From: Planctomycetota bacterium
Lineage (GTDB): Bacteria > Planctomycetota > Planctomycetia > Pirellulales > Pirellulaceae
Length of the DNA: 15,953 nucleotides
Direction of reading: 5' to 3'
NCBI GenBank assembly: GCA_026692885.1
Contig: JAPLNJ010000388.1
Coordinates: 1-15,953 of the forward strand
The notes under the pieces are model-generated. The model saw only the letters and a program-made list of their open reading frames with translations. It was not told the origin of the DNA and ran no database searches. Shown here piece after piece: positions 1 to 6,392 of this stretch (positions are counted from its first letter, which is position 1; every line of letters starts with the position of its first letter). The position numbers and the translations under genes are program-made.

Positions 1-153
1 GTCGTGGCGGGAAATCGCTCCTGCTGTCCTTAACCTCGTGCCATTCGGGGCAAGCCCGGATGGGGACCAGACATGCCAAACTGCAACCAAAAGCCGGACG
101 AGATCTCACCATGGCAAGGACCCTCTGGAATACAATTTTGCGCAGCCCAGGCC

Positions 154-214
154 GGGGGTGAGGGGCAAGGTCGCTCGGCTGGACCCCTCACCCTGGGATA
201 CCTGGGCGAGGGGA
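154..214. repeat. Degenerate G/C-rich palindrome downstream of cysS
   Basis: An exact 10-bp inverted repeat (156-165 GGGTGAGGGG with 184-193 CCCCTCACCC, 18-nt loop) lies 37 bp past the cysS stop. The right arm runs on into CCTGGGCGAGGGG, which resembles the element inside the ispF 3' end at 1884-1927 with a central deletion. It could fold as a hairpin in the cysS mRNA tail, but there is no T-run, so it is not a canonical intrinsic terminator. I see no gene in the rest of 1-229. Confidence 0.5.
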
Positions 215-229
215 ACCAACTTGCCGCAC

Positions 230-1762
230 TCATGAAACTCGCCACAACGTGCCGTCCTTGCGGTCTTCCAGCACGACGCCGAGGGCGGCCAGCGAGTCGC
301 GGATCTTGTCGGAGGTGGCAAAATCTTTCTTCGTGCGTGCCTCGGCCCGTAGGGAGATGAGCAATTCCATCAGTTTTCCCACCAGGGCATCCGCTGCCGC
401 CGCCAGCTGCGGCGGCGGTTGTCGGAACAGTCCGAAGATCGCCGTCAACTCGCGCAGGGTGGCCACACCGCGGCGGAACCCCGCCAGCAACTTCTCGTCG
501 CGGGCCGCCGTCTCTTCCAATCGATGTTGATCGCTAAATTTGTTCAGCAGGCGGACCAGTTCGAACAGATCGCTGGACGCCCCGCCCGTGTTGAAATCGT
601 CGTCCATTTTGGCCAGAAAGCTAGCCCGGCGTTCCGCGACTTCCGCCAGCAGTGGATCACCGTCCGGCGTCAACTCGCCGTCCACACGCCGCGGAATGGG
701 CGTCAAGTCGTAAAAGCTCTCACCCGTAATCCGCTCGTACCGTTCGAAGAATCGCGTGAAGGCTTCCAACGCTCCGCGGGTCTCTTGCAGACCCTCGTCG
801 CCAAAGGCGATCGTGCTACGGTAGTGCGTGCGCAGGAGGAAGAACCGTAGCGTCTCGCCGCCTTTCTGGGCGATCAACTCGGCCAACCCGCCCGCACCTT
901 TCGAGCGGCTGATCTTCGTATCCGCCGTCGCCTGTTCTTGCTCGCGTTCCGCCCGGCCGCCGACTTTGCCGGCGGCCGCAGCCCGCATCAGGCCATTGTG
1001 CATCCAGTACTTGACCATCGGCTTGCCGTGGCAGCATTCGCTCTGCGCGATTTCGTTCTCATGGTGCGGAAAGACCAAGTCGAGTCCACCGCCGTGAATA
1101 TCGAACGTCTCGCCCAACAGGCTGCGACTCATGGCGGAACATTCGATATGCCACCCCGGCCGCCCCGTTCCCCAAGGACTGGCCCACGACGGCTCGCTGG
1201 GCTTGGCCGCTTTCCACAACGCGAAGTCACTGGCGGATCGTTTTTTCGACGCGGCCTCGCCACCTTCGCCTTGCTGGCTGTCCGCACTGCGATTACTCAA
1301 CTTGCCGTAGCCTGGGTCCTGGGCCACGTCGAAAAACACGTCCCCCTCCGATTCGTAGGCGAAGCCCTTGGCAATCAGGGCTTCGATCAGACGAATGATT
1401 TCATCCATCGTCTCGGTCGCTTTCGGCATGTGATCGATCTGATCCACGCCGAGCGATGCGAGATTAGCCAGGTAGTCTTGGGTGTTCTCGGCCGCCACTT
1501 GGGCCATCGAGATTCCGCGTTGCTTGGCCTTGTTGATCAGTTTGTCGTCCACGTCCGTGATATTGACGACCCAAGTGACCTGGTAACCCGAGTAAACCAG
1601 GTATCGCTTGACGGCATCGAAGATCACCGGTCCGACCATGTGCCCGATGTGGGCTTTGTCGTAGACGGTCGGCCCGCACAGGTAGATGCCTACCTTGCCC
1701 GGGCTCACGGGTTCGAACACTTCTTTGTTCTTGGTCAGGGTGTTGTAGACGCGGATGGTCAT
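230..1762 (-). CDS. cysS: Cysteinyl-tRNA synthetase (CysS)
   Basis: This class I aminoacyl-tRNA synthetase charges tRNA-Cys with cysteine, using ATP, in the cytoplasm. It is 510 aa, near or slightly above the usual family length. Visible landmarks are LCGPTVYD with zinc-ligand Cys29, the HIGH signature at 38-41, the GWHIECS segment with Cys208, [10 protein letters not shown] (His233, His234, Glu237) completing the zinc and active-site region, and the second ATP-binding signature as KISRSKG at 283-289. That signature differs from canonical KMSKS, and an Ala/Gly/Glu-rich insertion of about 20 residues precedes it (261-282). The C-terminal half is helical and anticodon-binding-like. The ATG start has GAGG 8 nt upstream. 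It lies 54 bp downstream of ispF on the same strand, so the two are probably cotranscribed, as in the Bacillus ispD-ispF-gltX-cysE-cysS cluster. Confidence 0.97.
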   Translation of the reverse strand: MTIRVYNTLTKNKEVFEPVSPGKVGIYLCGPTVYDKAHIGHMVGPVIFDAVKRYLVYSGYQVTWVVNITDVDDKLINKAKQRGISMAQVAAENTQDYLANLASLGVDQIDHMPKATETMDEIIRLIEALIAKGFAYESEGDVFFDVAQDPGYGKLSNRSADSQQGEGGEAASKKRSASDFALWKAAKPSEPSWASPWGTGRPGWHIECSAMSRSLLGETFDIHGGGLDLVFPHHENEIAQSECCHGKPMVKYWMHNGLMRAAAAGKVGGRAEREQEQATADTKISRSKGAGGLAELIAQKGGETLRFFLLRTHYRSTIAFGDEGLQETRGALEAFTRFFERYERITGESFYDLTPIPRRVDGELTPDGDPLLAEVAERRASFLAKMDDDFNTGGASSDLFELVRLLNKFSDQHRLEETAARDEKLLAGFRRGVATLRELTAIFGLFRQPPPQLAAAADALVGKLMELLISLRAEARTKKDFATSDKIRDSLAALGVVLEDRKDGTLWRVS

Positions 1763-1816
1763 GGTCAGGCCTCGTTGATTTCGAATCCGGCTGCGCCGGA
1801 GCTGGGGGTGCTGGGG

Positions 1817-2467
1817 CTAAGTGCTCGAAACCCCAGACGACGCGCTATTACAAATTCCTATTGGATCGGCATTGGCTGTTCCGCCCCTCACCCCAAGCCT
1901 CTCCCCCGGAGTACCGGGGCGAGGGAGTTGTGCTTCGGTCGAGCCTTCGAGCAGCGCCACGCATTGGGCCATAATCGATTCTTCTCGACCGACCTCTCCC
2001 AGGCCCTCGCCCGTCTTTGCCTTCACTCCGACCTGTGCCGTAGCAATCTGTAGCACCTGGGAAACTCGCTCACGGATGCGGTCCTTCAGATGACTCAACT
2101 TAGGCTGTTCCGCGAACACAATGCAGTCGAGATTTACGATCGCGAAACCGGCTTCACGTACCCTCTGGTAAGCCAACTCGAGCATCTCGACCGAATTGCG
2201 ACCACGATTTGCTGGGGCGGTGTTCGGAAACAGTTCGCCGATATCGCCCAGCGCTGCAGCGCCCAGCAGCGCATCGGTGATGGCGTGCAGCAGCACATCC
2301 GCATCGCTGTGGCCGACCGAGTGGCGATCGTGGGGAATGTCGATGCCGCCCAGCCGTAACGGTCCACCGGCTGCCAGCCGATGTGTGTCGTGCCCGATTC
2401 CGATTCGTGTCGACGTCGTGGGACCCTCTCCGCGCGTGGTGGCTGAAAGAACTCTTTTTGCGGCCAT
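1817..2467 (-). CDS. ispF: 2-C-methyl-D-erythritol 2,4-cyclodiphosphate synthase (IspF)
   Basis: IspF converts CDP-methylerythritol 2-phosphate to the cyclic diphosphate in the MEP isoprenoid pathway and works as a cytoplasmic homotrimer. The family core is clear: RIGIGHDTHRL carries the metal-binding Asp and His, HSDADVLLHAITDALLGAA carries the third metal-ligand His, followed by GDIGELFPNT and KAKTGEGLGEVGREE near the CDP site. I chose the ATG at 2467 because it is the last possible start before the core, giving 216 aa with about 20 residues ahead of RIGIG. The frame stays open to 2626, but those upstream residues look non-coding. An AGGA lies about 11 nt upstream, which is weak. After VALLEG the protein has an atypical tail of about 41 residues, part of it encoded by a G/C palindrome (1884-1927). 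It precedes cysS by 54 bp. Confidence 0.93.
   Translation of the reverse strand: MAAKRVLSATTRGEGPTTSTRIGIGHDTHRLAAGGPLRLGGIDIPHDRHSVGHSDADVLLHAITDALLGAAALGDIGELFPNTAPANRGRNSVEMLELAYQRVREAGFAIVNLDCIVFAEQPKLSHLKDRIRERVSQVLQIATAQVGVKAKTGEGLGEVGREESIMAQCVALLEGSTEAQLPRPGTPGERLGVRGGTANADPIGICNSASSGVSST
1884..1927. repeat. Palindromic G/C repeat inside the ispF 3' end
   Basis: CCCCTCACCCC is followed by a perfect hairpin CCCCGG-AGTA-CCGGGG (1904-1919) and then CGAGGGAG. On the minus strand it encodes LPRPGTPGERLGVRG in the IspF tail. A degenerate relative lies at 184-214. I recognise the general type (CCCTCACCC...GGGCGAGGG) as a dispersed repeat of GC-rich bacteria, from memory and not from a search. 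Confidence 0.6.
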
Positions 2468-2616
2468 CGCTGCTGGAGTCCTAGGACTCAAAATAGGATA
2501 CATTCGCCGCGGTTGGCCTGCGATTATAGCCCAGGGGAAATGCGGCGACAACGTGGAACTGGCAGGCCACCCGTCGCACCGCGAGAGCGGTCCTGTTCTT
2601 CGGCTCTTCACACCGT

Positions 2617-2622
2617 TATAAT
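2617..2622 (+). promoter_or_regulatory. Possible carA promoter -10 box
   Basis: A perfect TATAAT occurs at 2617-2622 in otherwise GC-rich DNA in the ispF/carA divergent gap. No good -35 lies 16-18 nt upstream (TGTTCT at 17 nt). If used, it would give carA a structured leader of about 230 nt. The same AT-rich patch reads TATAAC on the minus strand, so it could instead serve ispF. Confidence 0.35.
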
Positions 2623-2647
2623 CCACCGCCGAATTGTGGCCGCGCGC

Positions 2648-2686
2648 AAAAAAAGAGGACTCTTGCTCGCCGCAACAAGAGTCCTC
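2648..2686 (-). terminator. Strong intrinsic terminator pointing left
   Basis: An 11-bp perfect stem (GAGGACTCTTG 2655-2665 with CAAGAGTCCTC 2676-2686, 10-nt loop) is followed, reading the minus strand, by seven T residues (A7 at 2648-2654 on the plus strand). This is a textbook rho-independent terminator for leftward transcription. No minus-strand gene lies to its right, since carA runs rightward. It must therefore end a non-coding RNA or antisense leader transcript, or act as an attenuator ahead of ispF. Confidence 0.7.
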
Positions 2687-2742
2687 AACGATTGGCTGAC
2701 CGGACCATGGATCAGAAATCCAGTGTCCAGAGACCCACAGCC
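2648..2742 (-). ncRNA. Candidate small RNA or leader RNA ending at the 2648-2686 terminator
   Basis: Immediately 5' of the terminator on the minus strand is a nested hairpin. Outer GGCTG/CAGCC (2738-2742 with 2694-2698) encloses an 11-position arm, GGACACTGGAT against ATCCATGGTCC (2718-2728 with 2702-2712), with nine pairs, a 2x2 mismatch and a TTCTG loop. Hairpin plus terminator with no ORF resembles a small RNA 3' half. The 5' end is unknown, and I saw no convincing promoter (a weak TAAAGT candidate lies upstream). The hairpins could instead belong to the carA 5' leader on the plus strand. No known RNA family is recognised. Confidence 0.25.
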
Positions 2743-2856
2743 GTTATTGGCTATCGGGCAGCGTGACCTGATAACTTTAGCGGACGCGTCGCGCGTCGGA
2801 AAAGTCGGCGGCCAAGCAGCGGTTCGACTTCACGTTCTGCGGACTGTAGGGAGACT

Positions 2857-3993
2857 ATGACTCACACGGCGACTCAAGCAGCAAAGTTAGCCCTGGAAGA
2901 CGGGACGGTCTACACAGGCTTGGCGTTCGGTGCTCAAGGCGAAGTGGACGGTGAGGTGTGCTTCAACACGTCCATGACCGGATACCAGGAGATTCTGACG
3001 GACCCCAGCTATCGTGGCCAAATTGTCACGATGACCTATCCGGAGATCGGTAACTACGGCGTGAACGAGCAAGACGTCGAGAGCCAAAAGCCGCATCTGG
3101 CCGGATTCATCGTGCGCGAGAACAGCCGCATCGCCAGCAACTTCCGCGCTCAAGAACAACTGGAGCACTACCTGCAACGGCACGGCATCGTGGGGTTGTG
3201 TGGCATCGATACACGCGCCCTGGTACGTCGCATCCGCACGCAAGGCGCGATGAAGGGCGTCTTGTCGACCGTCGATGCGGACCACGGCAGCTTGGTGGCG
3301 AAGGCCCAGGCCAGCCCGGGCCTGGTGGGCCGCGATCTGGTCCAGGAGGTCGTGCCCAGCGAGCCAAGAGTCTGGAACGAAGGACTCAGCCGTTGGGCGC
3401 GGCTGTCGGATCAGACCGCGCCCGCTTCCCAAACCCGGCCTACCAGGCATGTCGTGGCGTTGGACTACGGCATGAAGTGGAACATCGCGAGACACCTGAT
3501 CGACGTCGGCTGCCGCGTCACGATATTGCCTGGGACCGCGTCGACGGACGACGTGTTAGCGCAGAACCCAGACGGCGTATTTCTCTCCAACGGACCAGGC
3601 GACCCAGAACCCCTGCACTACGCGATCGAGACCATCCGCGGATTGCTTGGCAAGAAGCCGGTGTTCGGCATCTGCCTGGGGCATCAGTTGCTGGCCCTCG
3701 CCTGCCGCGCGAAGACCTTCAAGCTGAAGTTCGGCCATCGCGGGGCCAATCAGCCGGTGCTGAATGTGCTGTCGGGCAAGGTCGAAATCACGTCCCAGAA
3801 TCACGGGTTCGCAGTCGAAGAGCCTTCACTGCCCGTGGAGTTGGAGATCACGCACCGCAACCTGAACGACAATACGATTGCAGGCTTGCGTCATAGCACG
3901 TTGCCGGCATTCAGCGTCCAGTACCATCCGGAAGCCTCGGCCGGGCCTCACGATAGCCGATACCTGTTCGACCAGTTTCGCAGCCTGCTGTGA
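2857..3993 (+). CDS. carA: Carbamoyl-phosphate synthase small (glutaminase) subunit
   Basis: CarA hydrolyses glutamine and channels ammonia to CarB to make carbamoyl phosphate for pyrimidines and arginine. It is 378 aa, the normal length. The N-terminal CPSase domain shows FNTSMTGYQEILTDPSY and GIDTRALVRRIR (to about 150). The class I glutamine amidotransferase domain (about 198-378) shows DYGMKWNI, SNGPGDPE, the nucleophile elbow GICLGHQ with catalytic Cys273, and the QYHPEASAGPHD motif with His357 and Glu359. The ATG is preceded by AGGGAG with only 3 nt between, and the leader upstream is unusually structured. carB is not adjacent: the next DNA is a repeat element and then a convergent gene. 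Confidence 0.97.
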   Translation: MTHTATQAAKLALEDGTVYTGLAFGAQGEVDGEVCFNTSMTGYQEILTDPSYRGQIVTMTYPEIGNYGVNEQDVESQKPHLAGFIVRENSRIASNFRAQEQLEHYLQRHGIVGLCGIDTRALVRRIRTQGAMKGVLSTVDADHGSLVAKAQASPGLVGRDLVQEVVPSEPRVWNEGLSRWARLSDQTAPASQTRPTRHVVALDYGMKWNIARHLIDVGCRVTILPGTASTDDVLAQNPDGVFLSNGPGDPEPLHYAIETIRGLLGKKPVFGICLGHQLLALACRAKTFKLKFGHRGANQPVLNVLSGKVEITSQNHGFAVEEPSLPVELEITHRNLNDNTIAGLRHSTLPAFSVQYHPEASAGPHDSRYLFDQFRSLL

Positions 3994-4036
3994 CCAGCTC
4001 GGCCTTGATCGGAACGTTGCGCATCGTAAGCGCGAA

Positions 4037-4337
4037 GCGTCAGCGAGGGTGCCTCAGACTTCGCCCCGGTGTTTCGCCTGAGATGTGGTTTCTTGCCGAA
4101 ACCTACGGCAATTCACAGACATTCACGTCAAGTGGGCCTCAACCACCACGGCTGTGCACATCTTCAAACGGGCCGGAGGCCGGTATTTTACAAGCACGAC
4201 GCGCAAGTGAGTGAGTCTGGATTTCGCTTGCCGGTCCACCCCGGACTCACTCGCTTGCGCGTCGTGCTTGTATTTCCAGCCTTTGGCTGGCTGCAAAGAT
4301 GTGCACAGCAGTGGCCCTCAACCACCCTCGCTGGCGC
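4037..4337. repeat. Composite palindromic element filling the carA 3' gap (outer inverted repeat)
   Basis: GCGTCAGCGAGGGT (4037-4050) is matched in inverted orientation by ACCCTCGCTGGCGC (4324-4337), 13 of 14 bases. A GTAAG motif and a TCGGC-YTTGATC motif lie outside each end in the same mirrored order, so both ends appear to be inverted copies of one repeat. The element sits between two convergent genes and occupies most of 3994-4411. No ORF in it looks real. Confidence 0.6.
4132..4326. mobile_element. MITE-like nested inverted repeat with flanking direct repeats
   Basis: A 14-bp perfect inverted repeat (GCTGTGCACATCTT at 4151-4164, complement at 4296-4309) encloses 27-nt arms (4191-4217 and 4244-4270, 26 of 27 paired) around a loop of about 26 nt. 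Each arm also carries its own small hairpin (4169-4183 and 4276-4290). The unit is bracketed by a 16-nt direct repeat, GTGGGCCTCAACCACC (4132-4147) and GTGGCCCTCAACCACC (4311-4326), with one mismatch. That is what an old target-site duplication would look like. It encodes no transposase, so it would have to be mobilised in trans if it is mobile at all. Confidence 0.55.
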
Positions 4338-4411
4338 GTCGGGCTAGTGTGGACGGCTGCTAGCGTCTTACGCCACCTTATGATCAAAGCCGACCAGCTC
4401 TGATTACGTGA

Positions 4412-4813
4412 TCAGTTGGGCCTCGGCTGCGCAAGGAACTCGCTGACCGTTTTCGCCTTCTTAGGTTCTTCCTTCGCAGGCCACATGCTGCTCAAGAACG
4501 ACTTCTTCTCCGCAGTCTTGGGCTGATTGGCGGGTTGCTTGCTGCTGGTTCGCTTGGTGGTTGGCGAGCTTTTCTTGGCCCACGGATTGATGGTTTCGTT
4601 CGTTTTCGTGAGCGCGTTCTTCGTGCCGCCGGAGACTTTGTCCCACGTCGACGTCGAAGCGGCCTTGCGCCCGTTGGTCTTCGGCTTGGTCGAAGCTGCC
4701 TTACTGAAAGGGTTTAGCTTCGAGAGAGTTGAAGGTTGGTCGTCTGCCATGCTCAAGGTGGCGGACAACAGTAGCAGACACGCTCCGACCAGAATCGACC
4801 GTGTACAATTCAC
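4412..4813 (-). CDS. Small secreted Lys/Thr/Ser-rich protein, unknown function
   Basis: This 133-aa protein has a clear Sec signal peptide: an N-terminal Arg, hydrophobic LVGACLLLLSATLS, and a probable cleavage after about residue 23 (SMA-DD). The mature part is low-complexity, basic and rich in K, T, S and P. It holds two NP(F/W)xK segments (NPFSKAA and NPWAKKS) and ends in KTVSEFLAQPRPN. I associate that tail with short planctomycete envelope proteins, but I cannot name a family or function. The start is GTG, chosen because GGAGG lies exactly 6 nt upstream (4820-4824). It lies 122 bp downstream of queE on the same strand and converges on carA. Confidence 0.8.
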   Translation of the reverse strand: MNCTRSILVGACLLLLSATLSMADDQPSTLSKLNPFSKAASTKPKTNGRKAASTSTWDKVSGGTKNALTKTNETINPWAKKSSPTTKRTSSKQPANQPKTAEKKSFLSSMWPAKEEPKKAKTVSEFLAQPRPN

Positions 4814-4935
4814 GGCAAACCTCCGTCAGGCTACAAAGTGATTCTCGAAAAGAATTCGGCGGCGGACCACCTGCCGCGACAAGGGCGGGGAGTGTTGCAA
4901 AACGGCGTCTGCGTGTCCAGGCCAGTTTGTCGTCC

Positions 4936-5622
4936 CTACGTACCACGGGTCAGCCCGAACCATTCGATCTGTTTGCGCGGACAGAACAGCAGGCCCTGGT
5001 CCTCGCAGTAGCCGACCAGCCAATCGGCGATGCGACGCAAATGCTCAACCTCGGTGCCCAGGGGCATGAGCATGACTCGCGATCGGTCGATTTCGGGGAA
5101 CCGCTCCAAGTACTGCAATACTTCCTGGCCATCGGCCCGTTGGCCGACCACGAATTTGAACTGGTACGGGTGTTCGGCCACCAGTCGGCGGATTGCGTCG
5201 GGGGCGTGGCGGCTGCGCTCGTGCCGTGTGTGCCACTTGGGAGCCAGTTGCTCAGGCGGGATCGAGTTCGACAGTTTGGGGCTGATCGACATCAGATCGC
5301 ACTCCAGCGGCAGATACAGCGTGCCAGCCGTCTCGATCGTGATCTGATGCCCGGCCTCATGCAGGTGTTGGCACAGCGGGATCAACTCCGCGAACAACAT
5401 CGGCTCGCCGCCGCTCACGACCACGTGGCGGCAGGCCAGCGGTGCGATCAGGCTGAGGATTTCCTCGACCGCCAAGTCCTCGCCCTCCGGATTCCACGAG
5501 GCGAAGGGTGTATCGCAGAACCAGCAGCGCAGATTGCAGCCGGCCGCGCGCACGAACGTACTCTCGGTCCCTGTGAGGAAACCCTCGCCTTGAATCGACT
5601 TGTAGATTTCGGCAACGCGCAT
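4936..5622 (-). CDS. queE: 7-carboxy-7-deazaguanine synthase (QueE), radical SAM
   Basis: QueE rearranges 6-carboxy-5,6,7,8-tetrahydropterin to 7-carboxy-7-deazaguanine in queuosine biosynthesis, using S-adenosylmethionine and a [4Fe-4S] cluster. The 228-aa protein shows IYKSIQGEG at the N-terminus, the cluster motif CNLRCWFC (Cys29, Cys33, Cys36, CxxxCxxC spacing) followed by Asp-Thr, and SAM-binding VVSGGEP (about 68-74). ITIETAGT and MSISPKLSNS follow in the core, as in family members. The frame is open to 5718, but I chose the ATG at 5622 because family proteins start at this point and AAGGGG sits 3 nt upstream. It is divergent from queF, which acts later in the same pathway. Confidence 0.94.
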   Translation of the reverse strand: MRVAEIYKSIQGEGFLTGTESTFVRAAGCNLRCWFCDTPFASWNPEGEDLAVEEILSLIAPLACRHVVVSGGEPMLFAELIPLCQHLHEAGHQITIETAGTLYLPLECDLMSISPKLSNSIPPEQLAPKWHTRHERSRHAPDAIRRLVAEHPYQFKFVVGQRADGQEVLQYLERFPEIDRSRVMLMPLGTEVEHLRRIADWLVGYCEDQGLLFCPRKQIEWFGLTRGT

Positions 5623-5651
5623 GGTCCCCTTCCGCTGTGTGCCCATCATGG

Positions 5652-5657
5652 CACAAT
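5652..5657 (+). promoter_or_regulatory. Possible extended -10 box of queF
   Basis: TGGCACAAT (extended -10 form TGn plus CACAAT at 5652-5657) lies 27 bp ahead of the queF ATG, with the ribosome-binding site AGGAAAGGAG (5668-5677) between them. No clear -35 is visible. The identical 9-mer occurs in the putative promoter at 6619-6627 on the other strand. Confidence 0.35.
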
Positions 5658-5684
5658 AGCGGTTTTTAGGAAAGGAGCCCGCGT

Positions 5685-6044
5685 ATGTCCGACAGCTTCC
5701 GCGACACCCTGGAAACATTCCAGAATCAGTTCCCTGGACGCGACTACGTGATCGAGATCCGCTGCCCAGAGTTCACGTCCGTGTGTCCCAAGACGGGTCA
5801 GCCGGACTTCGGGGTGTTGACCTTCACGTACACGCCCGGCGATAAGTGCGTGGAGCTGAAGAGCCTGAAACTGTACCTGCAGCAGTACCGTAACGAGGGC
5901 ATTTTCTACGAGCACGTGACCAACCGGATTCTCGACGATTTCGTCGCCGTGGTCCAACCGAGGCGGGTGAAGCTGTGGGCCGAATTCGGTGCCCGCGGCG
6001 GCATCACGACCAGCGTGACCGCCACCTACGAAAGCAGCCGCTAG
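5685..6044 (+). CDS. queF: 7-cyano-7-deazaguanine (preQ0) reductase, QueF type I
   Basis: QueF reduces the nitrile of preQ0 to the aminomethyl group of preQ1 with NADPH. This 119-aa protein is the short unimodular (Bacillus-like) form of the tunnelling fold. [13 protein letters not shown] contains the nucleophilic Cys34 and Asp41, and the QueF motif region reads [21 protein letters not shown] (57-77), with Glu76 expected to bind substrate. In B. subtilis the residue before that Glu is His (FHE), whereas here it is Tyr75 (FYE). I believe many short QueFs share this, but I could not check. The ribosome-binding site AAGGAG lies 7 nt before the ATG. It is divergent from queE across 62 bp. Confidence 0.95.
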   Translation: MSDSFRDTLETFQNQFPGRDYVIEIRCPEFTSVCPKTGQPDFGVLTFTYTPGDKCVELKSLKLYLQQYRNEGIFYEHVTNRILDDFVAVVQPRRVKLWAEFGARGGITTSVTATYESSR

Positions 6045-6096
6045 CACCTCTGCCCCTGACTGCGTAGTGGAGCAAGGCACCCGTTCCTGACGGACG

Positions 6097-6114
6097 CGTG
6101 GAAGGTTTCCCACG
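6097..6114. repeat. Small hairpin after queF
   Basis: CGTGGAAGGTTTCCCACG can fold into a stem with one bulged base about 50 bp past the queF stop. There is no T-run, so terminator function is doubtful. Apart from this I see nothing in 6045-6137. Confidence 0.3.
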
Positions 6115-6137
6115 AACCGTGCGCACAGATTGTGTGG

Positions 6138-6157
6138 GTCAGGCTTTCCAGCCTGAC
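6138..6157. repeat. 20-nt palindrome, left boundary of the tandem array
   Basis: GTCAGGCTTTCCAGCCTGAC is an 8-bp stem with a TTCC loop. It is the exact reverse complement of the 20-mer at 6373-6392. A third copy with two mismatches is at 8654-8673. Confidence 0.8.
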
Positions 6158-6160
6158 GCG

Positions 6161-6380
6161 TAGGGTGCATCAAGCGCTGCGCCGATGCACCCTCTTCTGC
6201 TGTCCCCGTCAGGCGTAGGGTGCATCAAGCGCTGCGCCGATGCACCATCTTCTGCTGTCCCTGTCAGGCGTAGGGTGCATCAAGCGCAGCGCCGATGCAC
6301 CATCGTCTGCTGTCTCCGTCAGGCGTAGGGTGCATCAAGCGCTGCGCCGATGCACCATCGTCTGCTGTCCCCGTCAGGCT
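6161..6380. repeat. Four tandem copies of a 55-bp hairpin repeat
   Basis: Copies start at 6161, 6216, 6271 and 6326 with an exact 55-bp period and only a few substitutions between them. Each contains GGTGCATC ... GATGCACC (8-bp stem) around AAGCGCWGCGCC, which can form an inner GCG/CGC stem. The stem bases are invariant, and the changes fall in the loop or the linker. Each copy ends in GTCAGGC, half of the palindrome that bounds the array. Reading frames through it give only repetitive peptides, so I regard it as non-coding. Confidence 0.85.
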
Positions 6381-6392
6381 GGAAAGCCTGAC
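6373..6392. repeat. 20-nt palindrome, right boundary of the tandem array
   Basis: GTCAGGCTGGAAAGCCTGAC is the exact reverse complement of 6138-6157 and overlaps the last 8 bases of the fourth tandem copy. The stop codon of the next gene (6393-6395, minus strand) abuts it directly. Confidence 0.8.

Noticed and set aside
131..136. TACAAT as a promoter -10 box near the window start
   Set aside because: No -35 at suitable spacing and no gene starts downstream on the plus strand within the window.
938..2053. Plus-strand 371-codon open frame opposite cysS
   Set aside because: It is antisense to the unambiguous cysS and the ispF 3' end, and its translation has no recognisable motif. It is a by-product of high third-position GC.
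2468..2626. Longer IspF N-terminus starting at 2626 or 2503
   Set aside because: The extra residues are not like the family, no ribosome-binding site precedes those starts, and they overlap the promoter-like AT patch. The start at 2467 is the minimal extension.
2821..2845. tRNA-like GGTTCGACT near the carA start
   Set aside because: It resembles a T-loop, but no T-stem pairing, anticodon arm or acceptor stem can be built around it.
5623..5684. preQ1 riboswitch between queE and queF
   Set aside because: The 62-bp gap is short, and I see no C-rich-loop hairpin followed by an A-rich tail in either direction.
5623..5718. Longer QueE start at 5718
   Set aside because: It would overlap the queF start and ribosome-binding site. 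The family begins at the ATG at 5622, which has its own AAGGGG.
6161..6380. CRISPR array
   Set aside because: The whole 55-bp unit is repeated with no variable spacers, there are only four copies, and no cas genes are present.
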